Shown here one piece after another: positions 1-6,052 of a stretch of 7,151 nt of DNA (positions within the stretch are counted from its first letter, which is position 1; every line of letters begins with the position of its first letter). The notes beneath the pieces were generated by a model that did no database searches, was not told the DNA's origin, and worked only from the letters and a program-made list of their open reading frames with translations. The translations under genes were made by a program, and so were the position numbers. Location of the stretch: assembly GCA_946529195.1 (NCBI GenBank), contig CAMMZE010000052.1:1-7151 (forward strand), given 5' to 3'. Source of the stretch: an uncultured Lachnospiraceae bacterium. Lineage in GTDB: Bacteria; Bacillota_A; Clostridia; Lachnospirales; Lachnospiraceae.

Positions 1-319
1 AGGGAAAATTGTGTCCGATCGCCGCGCCAAGTCCTGCATAGAGAGCCGCGATCCGTCCGATCGCACTGCCCGCAAGTCCCAGGGACAGCAGACAGGCCGC
101 CGCAGTCTTTGCCAGATCTCCGGCCAGCACGGTAATGCCGGCTTTGAATCCCAGCGCTGCCATGATATTTGCCATACCGGGATTGCCGGTCTCGCCCACA
201 TGGGCGGCCGACTTTCCGGTATATTTTTTTGCCACGATATCACCTGTGAGAATGCATCCCAGACCATAGCCGATCAGCAGGCAAAGCAGGCGATATCCGA
301 TCTGTCTTCCCATTTTCAT
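1..319 (-). CDS. plsY: Glycerol-3-phosphate acyltransferase, PlsY family (5' part, cut by window edge)
   Basis: PlsY is a multi-pass membrane enzyme that transfers an acyl group from acyl-phosphate to sn-glycerol-3-phosphate, the first step of phospholipid synthesis in most Gram-positive bacteria. The visible 106 residues show a first hydrophobic segment (about 8-26), the family's first motif as GETGNPGMAN (residues 42-51, compare the usual GSGNxGATN), a second hydrophobic stretch (about 61-84), and GHNFP at 102-106, the beginning of the second family motif; the glycine-rich GGKG part would lie beyond position 1. The start ATG at 319-317 lies only 12 bp after the stop of the L,D-transpeptidase gene, so the two are almost certainly cotranscribed. 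A second ATG at 313 is possible. The ribosome binding site is weak (AGGA, about 16 nt upstream), so translation may depend on the upstream gene. The family call is firm; whether this is the housekeeping PlsY or a paralogue cannot be told from the fragment. Confidence 0.82.
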   Translation of the reverse strand, partial: MKMGRQIGYRLLCLLIGYGLGCILTGDIVAKKYTGKSAAHVGETGNPGMANIMAALGFKAGITVLAGDLAKTAAACLLSLGLAGSAIGRIAALYAGLGAAIGHNFP

Positions 320-331
320 AACAAGTCCGTT

Positions 332-2101
332 TTATTCCTGATTGTCAGCAGGGTTCTCTGTTACAGGAGGCTCCGTTACGGGAGGCTCGGTTGCGGGAGG
401 CTCCGTTACAGGAGGCTCGGTTGCGGGAGGTTCTGTTGCAGGAGGCTCGGTCGGCTTAGGTGCCTCGGTAGCCTTGGTCTGCGGCTCAGTCGCCTTGGTT
501 GCCTCAGTGGCTTTGGTAGCTTCCGTTGCCTTAGTGGCCTCAGTCGCCTTGGTCGCCTTGGTGGCGTCCGTTGCCTTGGTCGCCTTCTTCTCGGTCTCCT
601 CCTCCGTCTCTTCCTCAGTCTCCTCTTCTGTCTCCTTCTTCTTGGTCTCCTTATCGTTATCCTCGGAAACAACCTCGATATGCTGTCCGTCTACATACTG
701 AACACCGCCGTAGACGATGACATAGTAGCCGATGTCTGCATGCTCATATACATAAGCCGCGTTGTCATAAGGCATATTGATGCAGCCGTGGGAACCGTCA
801 TACAGGTAGTCATCTCCGCCGAACTGCCAGCGCCAGGAGGCGTCATGCATACCGATGGAGCCGGTAAAAGGCATCCAGAAGGTAACCGGTGATTCATAGC
901 CGGGTCCCTTTAAGGTTACATTAGTCTCCATGCTGTAGATCTGGAAAACACCTGTCGGTGTCATATGAGTCAGGTAAACGCTGCCGGAAACGATGTCGGA
1001 AGTCATCTGCAGCTCTCCTCCCTGATAGAAGTAGAGCACCTGGTTATTCAGGTCGATCTCGATATAATTTCCTCCGAAATCAGAAGAAACGTCTCCGTCG
1101 GTCTGCATATAAGGAACATCTCTTTCTCCACCCTTACCCTTGGCAAAGCAATCCAGAATATCCTTAAAGAGGGCGGTTCCGTCAACGGTTTCCCCATCTG
1201 CCGACACTTCCAGTTCGATGATCTCACCGCCAGTGGTCTCAAAGTCCAGAATGCGGGTGCCGTTATTGTGGTCCTTCACATACTGGTTGACGAGCTCCTG
1301 CACACGGTCCTGGTTGACCTGCACCTCGCCCTTCTCATCCAGATAAACGATCTCAGAGATGAACTTTTTGTCAATCTTCTCTGTCTCGTCATCTGAGAAT
1401 GTATAAGAAATCGTCATATCAAGATAGGAGTTTGCCTTTTTGAGGACCTCTGCTCCCTTTTCGGAATCTGATGTCACAGCCGGCAGCAGAGCCATATCCT
1501 TTGCATCCACCTGGGGTGCCAGTGTTTCCACTGCGGCGAGAACTGCCTTTGTCACCGCTTCGATATCAGAAGCCTTGCCGGGCTTTCCATCCACCAGGAC
1601 AAACTTAGAGGCATCGCCGTCATATTTCAGCTTTGAAGCTGTCGGAAGAGCGTCCTTGCCTGTAAGATCAAAGGCAGGATCTGCGGAAAGGGCATTTCTG
1701 ACAGCTTCCTCGTCACAGGAAAAGAGTGAATCAGTCTTCAGGGCCAGCGCCTCTTCTGCTGTCTCTTTATAAGGAACCGCATTCTGCGCATCCTTCATCC
1801 CCTGCAGATTGGCAGCACTATTCAGTGTATGCTTCATGTCTGCAGATGAAAGTGTCACGGTACCGTCCTTCAATACCACATCCAGCTTATAATCAGATGA
1901 CAGGCCTGCGAGCTTTTCGCCAGCTTCTTCCGCTGTCAGGCCGGAAATATCGATCCCGTTCAGTGTCGTTCCGGGATAGAACACATCCTCATATTTGCTT
2001 CCGCCGCCGGTAAAACCTTTCGCGGCTACTACGGCTATGATCACCGCCAGCACAGCGATTGCCGCGATGATCAGTCCCTTTATCCCCTTGCTCTTGCTCA
2101 T
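332..2101 (-). CDS. Membrane-anchored L,D-transpeptidase (YkuD domain) with repetitive C-terminal tail
   Basis: This 589-residue protein should cross-link peptidoglycan stems through 3-3 (diaminopimelate to diaminopimelate) bonds outside the membrane. Residues 9-28 form an uncleaved-looking hydrophobic anchor after a short basic N-terminus. Residues about 35-340 form a long extracellular region resembling the peptidoglycan-binding (PG_binding_4) domains that precede YkuD in clostridial enzymes. The YkuD catalytic domain covers about 345-466 and carries H419 and the catalytic SHGCINMP motif at 437-444, with C440 as nucleophile. From about 483 the protein is low complexity: an acidic TEEE zone, a Lys/Ala/Thr/Glu zone, then TEPP(A/V) repeats. 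There is no LPxTG motif, so anchoring is by the N-terminal helix. The start is supported by AGAGGA 6 nt upstream of the ATG. The asd stop lies 81 bp upstream and plsY begins 12 bp downstream. The family is certain; the biological substrate is inferred from the family. Confidence 0.93.
   Translation of the reverse strand: MSKSKGIKGLIIAAIAVLAVIIAVVAAKGFTGGGSKYEDVFYPGTTLNGIDISGLTAEEAGEKLAGLSSDYKLDVVLKDGTVTLSSADMKHTLNSAANLQGMKDAQNAVPYKETAEEALALKTDSLFSCDEEAVRNALSADPAFDLTGKDALPTASKLKYDGDASKFVLVDGKPGKASDIEAVTKAVLAAVETLAPQVDAKDMALLPAVTSDSEKGAEVLKKANSYLDMTISYTFSDDETEKIDKKFISEIVYLDEKGEVQVNQDRVQELVNQYVKDHNNGTRILDFETTGGEIIELEVSADGETVDGTALFKDILDCFAKGKGGERDVPYMQTDGDVSSDFGGNYIEIDLNNQVLYFYQGGELQMTSDIVSGSVYLTHMTPTGVFQIYSMETNVTLKGPGYESPVTFWMPFTGSIGMHDASWRWQFGGDDYLYDGSHGCINMPYDNAAYVYEHADIGYYVIVYGGVQYVDGQHIEVVSEDNDKETKKKETEEETEEETEEETEKKATKATDATKATKATEATKATEATKATEATKATEPQTKATEAPKPTEPPATEPPATEPPVTEPPATEPPVTEPPVTENPADNQE
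359..634 (-). repeat. In-frame short tandem repeats encoding the transpeptidase tail
   Basis: Three adjoining degenerate repeat zones lie inside the L,D-transpeptidase gene. Read along the minus strand they are a 12-bp unit coding TEEE (about 634-587), an 18-bp unit coding KATEAT (about 589-467), and a 15-bp unit coding TEPP(A/V) (about 451-359). The third base varies between units while the protein repeat is kept, which suggests selection on the protein and not a very recent expansion. Such tracts can change length by slippage or recombination. On the opposite strands they create long false open frames rich in Val/Gly/Ser or Arg/Pro. Confidence 0.85.
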
Positions 2102-2125
2102 GAATATTCCTCTTTCGTATTATGA

Positions 2126-2131
2126 ATTATA
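2126..2131 (-). promoter_or_regulatory. Possible internal -10 element before the L,D-transpeptidase gene
   Basis: A perfect TATAAT on the minus strand lies 24 bp upstream of the transpeptidase ATG. The region 17 bp further upstream reads GGGGGT and does not resemble a -35 box, and there is no TGn extension. It also lies within the arm of the hairpin at 2140-2175. It may be a weak internal promoter or chance in an AT-rich spacer. Confidence 0.3.
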
Positions 2132-2139
2132 CTCTGTTT

Positions 2140-2175
2140 CTGTGCACAACCCCCGCCTGCGGGACCTGCGCACAG
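2140..2175. other. GC-rich hairpin in the asd to L,D-transpeptidase spacer
   Basis: The outer arms CTGTGC (2140-2145) and GCACAG (2170-2175) pair perfectly, and an inner CCCG/CGGG stem (2152-2155 with 2160-2163) closes a four-base loop. In the direction of the operon (minus strand) the hairpin starts 7 bp after the asd stop codon and is followed by no T-run, so it should not act as a complete terminator there; it could protect the 3' end of asd mRNA or mark a processing site. On the plus strand the hairpin is followed by a T-rich run (2180-2189), the layout of a terminator for antisense transcription. Confidence 0.45.
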
Positions 2176-2182
2176 GTACTTT

Positions 2183-3268
2183 TTATTTTGCAGTGATATA
2201 TCCCTGCGCTGTCAGCAGCTCAGCACACAGAACCGCGCCGCCTGCTGCTCCTCGAAGTGTATTGTGGGCCAGTCCGACAAACTTGTAATCAAAGAGGGTA
2301 TCTTCTCTGATCCTGCCGATGGAAACACCCATGCCGCGCTCATAATTGACATCCAGGGCTACCTGAGGACGATTATCCTCTTCCAGATACTGGATGAACT
2401 GCTTGGGTGCGCTGGGCAGCTCAAGCTCCTGCGGCAGTCCCTTGAAGTCACGCAGAGCCTGAATCAGCTCTTCTTTGGTCGGCTTCTCTTCAAACTTTAC
2501 AAATACTGCAGCTGTATGTCCGTTCAGAACCGGCACACGGATGCACTGAGCGGTAATCATAGGCTCCTTTGCGGGAACGATCACATCACCCTCGATCTGT
2601 CCCCAGATCTTGAGGGGCTCTTTCTCAGACTTCTCTTCCTCGCCGCCGATGTAAGGGATGATATTTCCATTCATCTCGGGCCAGTCGCGGAAGGTCTTGC
2701 CTGCGCCGGAGATTGCCTGATAGGTACATACCACAGCCTGTACGGGTTTCCATTTCTTCCATGCAGTAAGTGCGGGAGCATATCCCTGAATGGAGCAGTT
2801 GGGCTTAACCGCGATAAATCCGCGCTTTGTGCCCAGGCGCTTCTTCTGGCTCTCGATGACAGCAAAATGCTCCGGATTGATCTCGGGAACTACCATGGGA
2901 ACATCCGGGGTCCATCTGTGCGCGCTGTTGTTGGATACAACAGGAGTCTCATGCTTTGCATACTCCTCCTCAATGGCGCGGATCTCATCCTTGGACATAT
3001 CCACTGCGCTGAATACGAAATCAACATCCTTGCAGACATCGTCAATATCCTGCACATTGCGTACGATGATATCCTTCACAGCTTCGGGCATGGGAACATC
3101 CAGTTTCCATCTGCCGCCCACAGCATCCTCATATCTCTGTCCGGCTGAACGTGCACTTGCTGCCAGCACCTTCACCTCATACCAGGGATGCTGATCCAGA
3201 AGTGTGATAAATCTCTGTCCGACCATACCAGTAGCGCCAATTACGCCGACTCTCAGTTTCTTTTCCAT
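2183..3268 (-). CDS. asd: Aspartate-semialdehyde dehydrogenase
   Basis: Asd reduces aspartyl-4-phosphate to aspartate-4-semialdehyde with NADPH, in the cytoplasm. The product is the branch point to lysine/diaminopimelate and to threonine, methionine and isoleucine. The 361-residue protein has the N-terminal nucleotide-binding loop GATGMVGQRF at 11-20, the active-site cysteine C158 in KPNCSIQ, Q184 in the TYQAISGAG segment, and R244 and H251 in RVPVLNGH. The C-terminal GRIREDTLFDYKF and NTLRGAAGGAV segments, together with the length, point to the archaeal/fungal-type subfamily, which also occurs in Clostridia. The ATG is preceded by GGAGG with 7-nt spacing. It lies 42 bp after the PH-domain gene with no terminator between them, so it is probably read from the promoter at 3810-3838. 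The residue after the catalytic NCS is Ile where many family members have Thr; otherwise all key residues are present. Confidence 0.96.
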   Translation of the reverse strand: MEKKLRVGVIGATGMVGQRFITLLDQHPWYEVKVLAASARSAGQRYEDAVGGRWKLDVPMPEAVKDIIVRNVQDIDDVCKDVDFVFSAVDMSKDEIRAIEEEYAKHETPVVSNNSAHRWTPDVPMVVPEINPEHFAVIESQKKRLGTKRGFIAVKPNCSIQGYAPALTAWKKWKPVQAVVCTYQAISGAGKTFRDWPEMNGNIIPYIGGEEEKSEKEPLKIWGQIEGDVIVPAKEPMITAQCIRVPVLNGHTAAVFVKFEEKPTKEELIQALRDFKGLPQELELPSAPKQFIQYLEEDNRPQVALDVNYERGMGVSIGRIREDTLFDYKFVGLAHNTLRGAAGGAVLCAELLTAQGYITAK

Positions 3269-3310
3269 TACAAAACCTCCATTTTCCCCTTTGATACCTT
3301 CTCAGAAAAA

Positions 3311-3754
3311 TCAATGCATGTCATTCATTCCGTCCATGTCTCCGATGTCATGCGCAAAAGCATCTCCTCCGGTCATGGCATCGTAGCCGGCAGTACCAAA
3401 CATCTCGCGTCCGACCATTCTCTTCTCTTCACGAATCTTCTCAACCAGGCGGCTCAGCCTCCTGCGGACTTCATCCGTATTTTTAATGTTGACCAGATCC
3501 AGATGAGCTTCTGTCTTGTCTGCAGAATAAACATGAATGGTGCCTACACCAAAAAACTTCTGTCCCAGTGTCCGGGTCATCTTGATGTCCAGAATCCTGT
3601 ATAAAAGTACCTCATCTACCGTTGTTGTCAGAAGCCCTCTCGATATGGTAAGGCGTTCTGTATCAAACTGATACTTGGTAAAACTGATGGGCATCCCCAG
3701 AATGCGCTTGCGGTCCTGCCACAGCGGTTGATCATCATACTTGCTTTTTGCCAT
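3311..3754 (-). CDS. Bacterial PH-domain (bPH_2-like) protein
   Basis: This is a 147-residue cytoplasmic protein without a signal peptide or membrane segment. Residues about 19-107 have the pattern of bacterial pleckstrin-homology domains: a run of short beta strands, the GLLTTTVDEVLLYRILDIKM segment, a QKFFGVGTIHVYS strand pair, then a terminal helix (about 93-112). The molecular function of these domains is mostly unknown. The last 35 residues (113-147) are an unusual tail rich in Met, Gly and Asp with two His, ending DMH. The start at 3754 is chosen over an in-frame ATG 33 bp upstream because an excellent AAGGAGG lies 8 nt before it. It is the first gene of the minus-strand operon, about 50 nt downstream of a predicted transcription start. 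The domain call is moderately confident; no specific role can be given. Confidence 0.82.
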   Translation of the reverse strand: MAKSKYDDQPLWQDRKRILGMPISFTKYQFDTERLTISRGLLTTTVDEVLLYRILDIKMTRTLGQKFFGVGTIHVYSADKTEAHLDLVNIKNTDEVRRRLSRLVEKIREEKRMVGREMFGTAGYDAMTGGDAFAHDIGDMDGMNDMH

Positions 3755-3809
3755 GTCCTCCGCCTCCTTTACGAATAAAACATGCACTTTTCTTTTCTAT
3801 TTTTTATAT

Positions 3810-3838
3810 AGTATATTTTTTAAGATTCCCAATGTCAA
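3810..3838 (-). promoter_or_regulatory. Sigma-A promoter of the PH-asd-transpeptidase-plsY operon
   Basis: On the minus strand, a perfect -35 box TTGACA (3838-3833) is followed after 17 bp by TATACT (3815-3810), one mismatch from the -10 consensus. The predicted start near 3803 gives a leader of about 50 nt before the ATG at 3754. This is the best promoter in the window and suggests strong constitutive expression. Confidence 0.85.
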
Positions 3839-3912
3839 GGAAAGAAGTATACAATCCTGCCTCTCGTTCTCGAAAAAAACAAGAAAAACATAACAATTCT
3901 GAAAAAACCTGT

Positions 3913-3940
3913 TTGTAATTTCCGCGTCATGTGTTACAAT
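3913..3940 (+). promoter_or_regulatory. Promoter of the hendecad-repeat protein gene
   Basis: TTGTAA (3913-3918) and TACAAT (3935-3940) are separated by 16 bp, and TGT directly before the -10 gives an extended -10 element. The predicted start is near 3947, leaving a leader of roughly 48 nt before the ATG at 3995. It diverges from the operon promoter at 3810-3838, with about 75 bp between the two -35 boxes. Confidence 0.68.
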
Positions 3941-3994
3941 AGACCAAATGACTTTAAATGTAAGTTTCATATCGCGGAAAGGTGGTAATTTGAG

Positions 3995-4423
3995 ATGAAG
4001 AAATTTTTCAAAATATTGAGCGGCGCTGCTGCCCTTGCAGCCGGAATCGGCACCATCCTCTATCTGGTAAAGGATAAAAAGGACCGTGAAGGTCTCTCAG
4101 AGGATTTTGATGACGAGTTCGATGATGACTTTGATGAGTTCGAAGAGGACGCTCCCAGAGACTATGTAGACATTAAGGCCGCTGCCGAGAGCGCAGCTGA
4201 AAAGGTTGAGGAAGCAGCGGCAGCTGCTGCTGACAAGGCTGAGGAGATCAAGGAAGCCGTTGCAGAAAAGGCTGAGGAGATCAAGGAAGCTGTTGCTGAG
4301 AAGGCCGAGGAGATCAAGGAAGCCGCTGAAGAGAAGGCTGAGGAGATCGCTGACGCTGCTGCCGACAAGACTGAGGAGATCACTGATGCTGCAGAGGAAG
4401 CAGCTGAGGAGATCAAGGATTGA
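3995..4423 (+). CDS. Small membrane-anchored protein with 11-residue (hendecad) amphipathic repeats
   Basis: I do not recognise a named gene. The 142-residue protein starts with a basic MKKFFK, a single hydrophobic segment (about 7-25) and KDKKD, an arrangement like the N-terminus of YtxH-type proteins. Next comes a strongly acidic, Phe-containing segment (36-52, mostly Asp, Glu and Phe). Residues 70-142 are tandem 11-residue units with Lys at 70, 81, 92, 103, 114 and 125, typified by KAEEIKEAVAE, predicted as one long amphipathic helix or right-handed coiled coil. Similar 11-mers occur in LEA group 3 stress proteins and apolipoprotein-like proteins, but that is pattern similarity and not proof of homology. 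There is no Cys or catalytic motif. The start is supported by AGGTGG 9 nt upstream, and the gene ends in tandem stops (TGA TAA). The S1-domain gene follows 101 bp downstream. Membrane orientation is uncertain; a cytoplasmic C-terminal helix is possible if the basic residues after the hydrophobic segment stay inside. Confidence 0.85.
   Translation: MKKFFKILSGAAALAAGIGTILYLVKDKKDREGLSEDFDDEFDDDFDEFEEDAPRDYVDIKAAAESAAEKVEEAAAAAADKAEEIKEAVAEKAEEIKEAVAEKAEEIKEAAEEKAEEIADAAADKTEEITDAAEEAAEEIKD
4235..4420 (+). repeat. 33-bp tandem repeats coding the hendecad units
   Basis: Five complete 33-bp units begin at 4235, 4268, 4301, 4334 and 4367, followed by a 21-bp partial unit from 4400. The first three share the stretch gctgaggagatcaag almost unchanged (one C for T in the third), while units four and five diverge after gaggagatc. 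The gradient suggests that the first units duplicated more recently. A degenerate unit at protein level precedes them (residues 70-80). Confidence 0.88.
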
Positions 4424-4429
4424 TAAAAC

Positions 4430-4455
4430 TGCTGCCCGCAGCATTTTTATATTTT
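4430..4455 (+). terminator. Weak Rho-independent terminator after the hendecad gene
   Basis: TGCTG (4430-4434) pairs with CAGCA (4439-4443) around a four-base loop, followed by TTTTTATATTTTT. The stem is only 5 bp, so read-through into the S1-domain gene is likely. The rest of the spacer to 4524 is T-rich; I see no convincing separate promoter there (only TTGTCC at 4461 with a poor -10). Confidence 0.5.
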
Positions 4456-4524
4456 TGTAATTGTCCGGGCCGACATGCCAGACGATTACTAGTTTTTTAG
4501 TGTTTTTTTAAAGGAGAATGTAGC

Positions 4525-5310
4525 ATGAGTACTGAAGAAAAAGTGTTAGAAGCAGTTTCCGCAGAGACCGCAGAAACCCCTGCACCCCAGACTGAAGAGC
4601 CCGCAGCAGAGCCCGCACAGGAGAAGGCTGCGAAGAGACAGCCCAGAAGACCTCACAAGACTGTTGACAAGGCAGTTTGGGACAAGCTGAAAGAGCAGAT
4701 GGAAGAGGGCGAGATCCTCACCGTTAAGGTTAATTCTGCAGTTAAGGCCGGCGTTACCGCTATGGTAGAAGGCGTTCGCGGATTCATCCCTGCTTCTTTA
4801 TTATCCGTCGACTATGTTGAGAACTTAGACGAGTGGGTTAATAAATCTGTTGATGTTAAGGTAATCAAGGTTGAGCCTGAAGAGAACCGTCTCGTTCTCT
4901 CCGGTAAGGCTGTTGAGCAGGAGAAGAAGTCTGCAAGATTCGACAACCTTTCCGTTGGCGAGATCTTTGAGGGTCTTGTAGAGCGCATCGTTCCGTTCGG
5001 CGTATTCGTTAAGTTCAACGATGGTCTTTCCGGTCTGGTTCACATTTCCCAGATCGCTGCAAGACGTGTTGAGAAGCCGGAAGATGTTGTTGCTGTAGGC
5101 GACACTGTTAAGGTTAAAGTCATCAGCAAGAAGGATGGTAAGATCGGCCTTTCCATGAAGCAGGCTGACGAGTCCTATGTTGAGCGTCCTGCACGTGCTC
5201 CCAGAGGTGACAGACCGGAGCGCAGCGACAGAGAGCCCAGAGAGTACAAGGAAGAGGCCAGCATCGGCACCAGCCTTGGCGATATGCTCAAGGGTATCTC
5301 CATCGACTGA
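4525..5310 (+). CDS. S1 RNA-binding domain protein (two S1 domains)
   Basis: This 261-residue protein probably binds single-stranded RNA, on or near the ribosome or as a general RNA chaperone. Residues 1-45 are a disordered Ala/Glu/Pro/Thr region. The first S1 domain (about 60-130) is more divergent, with [11 protein letters not shown]. The second (about 143-212) is classical, with [20 protein letters not shown] at 158-177 and KIGLSMKQ at 206-213. A charged Arg/Pro/Asp/Glu tail follows (218-245), ending in a short [14 protein letters not shown] segment. It is shorter than typical ribosomal protein S1 (four to six domains) and than the IspH-S1 fusions found in some Clostridia, so I do not call it rpsA; it is nearer to the short S1-like proteins of Firmicutes. 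AAGGAG lies 8 nt before the ATG. Codon use is biased to GTT, AAG and GAG, suggesting high expression. It may be co-transcribed with the upstream small protein by read-through. Confidence 0.9.
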   Translation: MSTEEKVLEAVSAETAETPAPQTEEPAAEPAQEKAAKRQPRRPHKTVDKAVWDKLKEQMEEGEILTVKVNSAVKAGVTAMVEGVRGFIPASLLSVDYVENLDEWVNKSVDVKVIKVEPEENRLVLSGKAVEQEKKSARFDNLSVGEIFEGLVERIVPFGVFVKFNDGLSGLVHISQIAARRVEKPEDVVAVGDTVKVKVISKKDGKIGLSMKQADESYVERPARAPRGDRPERSDREPREYKEEASIGTSLGDMLKGISID

Positions 5311-5332
5311 TAACACATCAGAAAACAACATT

Positions 5333-5370
5333 GGCCGGAGCGCTGTAAGCGCCCCGGCCTCTTTTTATTA
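5333..5370 (+). terminator. Strong Rho-independent terminator after the S1-domain gene
   Basis: GGCCGG-A-GCGC (5333-5343) pairs with GCGC-C-CCGGCC (5349-5359): ten base pairs with a single A-C mismatch and a TGTAA loop, followed by TCTTTTTATTA. It lies between the convergent stops at 5310 and 5378. On the minus strand the hairpin is followed by a weaker T-rich stretch (complement of 5321-5332), so it may also serve the signal peptidase gene. Confidence 0.9.
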
Positions 5371-5377
5371 TCTGTCA

Positions 5378-5935
5378 CTATTTTAAAAGTCTGACTGACG
5401 GAAAATACATGAACATGACCTTTGCCACAATCTGTTCTTCTTTCACATAGGTATTGTCCCAGAATCTGGAGTCCTTGGAGTCGTTGCGGTTATCTCCCAT
5501 CATGAAATAACTGTCCTCCGGCACCGTGTAGGGCCCGTAGTATCCCAGTGTCACCGTATCCAGATAAGGCTCCTCAATCACTTTTCCGTCTACGTAGACA
5601 TTCCCGTCCTCAATCAGAACGGTTTCACCCGGGAGCCCGATGACACGTTTAACATAATGCACGCTCTCATCATCAGGGTATTTAAATATGATGATATCTC
5701 CTCTTTCCGGTTCGTCAAAGAGATAGGCATGCCGCAGTCCGATGATCCTCGCACCTGCCGGAATGGTGTCCTCCATGGATCCGGTAGGCACTCTGGCATT
5801 GGCAATCACCAGAAAATCCAGAATCAGAGCCAGGATGATGCCGATCAGAATACACTTGACCCAGCTCCAGATTTCTGTCTTTATGCTTCTCTTCTCTTTT
5901 TCAGCTTTTTCACTGCCCTGGTCCATTTCCGGCAT
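5378..5935 (-). CDS. lepB: Type I signal peptidase (SipS/LepB family)
   Basis: It removes signal peptides from exported preproteins at the outer face of the membrane. The 185-residue protein has a cytoplasmic charged N-terminus (1-21), one membrane segment (about 24-45), then the catalytic domain. The nucleophile is S53 in VPTGSMEDTI, the general base K96 in YVKRVIGLPGE, and the conserved GDNRNDSKDSR lies at 147-157. Length and single anchor match the Gram-positive SipS type. The start is not fully settled: the ATG at 5935 has AAGGG directly abutting it and AGGAAG about 9 nt upstream, while an in-frame ATG at 5926 has AGAAGGG at 9 nt. Choosing the second would remove three residues only. The gene is convergent with the S1-domain gene and lies 117 bp downstream of the AraC-family gene. 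Confidence 0.95.
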   Translation of the reverse strand: MPEMDQGSEKAEKEKRSIKTEIWSWVKCILIGIILALILDFLVIANARVPTGSMEDTIPAGARIIGLRHAYLFDEPERGDIIIFKYPDDESVHYVKRVIGLPGETVLIEDGNVYVDGKVIEEPYLDTVTLGYYGPYTVPEDSYFMMGDNRNDSKDSRFWDNTYVKEEQIVAKVMFMYFPSVRLLK

Positions 5936-5973
5936 CCCTTCTCACTTCCTCTCTGCTTCCGTATGTGAATTTC

Positions 5974-6002
5974 AGTCTAGCATAAGTACCCGGAAATAAC
6001 AA
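5974..6002 (-). promoter_or_regulatory. Candidate promoter of the signal peptidase gene
   Basis: On the minus strand TTGTTA (6002-5997) and TAGACT (5979-5974) are spaced by 17 bp, and TGC just before the -10 forms an extended -10 motif. Each box matches four of six consensus bases. The predicted start near 5967 leaves a leader of about 30 nt. The rest of the 117-bp spacer shows no clear terminator for the AraC gene upstream, so read-through is also possible. Confidence 0.48.
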
Positions 6003-6052
6003 GCGCCAATTCACGCCCTTCCTGCAGGCTGCTCCTTCCATCTTCGCAGAAA

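Noticed and set aside
342..701. Plus-strand frame of SVTGGSVAGG-type repeats and minus-strand Arg/Pro-rich frame at 406-672
   Set aside because: Both are alternative readings of the tandem repeats that encode the L,D-transpeptidase tail, which sits in a gene with clear catalytic motifs.
11..892. 293-codon plus-strand open frame, very rich in Gly, Leu, Arg and Cys
   Set aside because: It lies antisense to plsY and the transpeptidase gene. Its Leu/Gly/Arg repeats are the reverse reading of the tail repeats, and there is no ribosome site.
2264..3148. 294-codon plus-strand frame opposite asd
   Set aside because: Asd is certain from its motifs on the other strand; the antisense frame has no recognisable domain and no ribosome site.
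3188..3604. 138-codon plus-strand frame spanning the asd to PH-gene junction
   Set aside because: It is antisense to two supported genes, crosses their spacer, and has no recognisable domain.
3755..3787. Upstream ATG at 3787 for the PH-domain gene
   Set aside because: It lacks a ribosome site, and the ATG at 3754 has a near-ideal AAGGAGG at 8 nt.
4235..4420. Regular 33-bp period considered as a CRISPR array
   Set aside because: Units are directly adjacent without unique spacers and are in frame with a coding sequence.
4097..4444. 115-codon Leu/Ser-rich minus-strand frame
   Set aside because: It is the reverse reading of the hendecad repeats; the plus-strand gene has promoter, ribosome site and anchor.
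4825..5331. 168-codon minus-strand frame opposite the S1-domain gene
   Set aside because: The S1 domains on the plus strand are unmistakable; the antisense frame starts within the downstream terminator region and has no motif.
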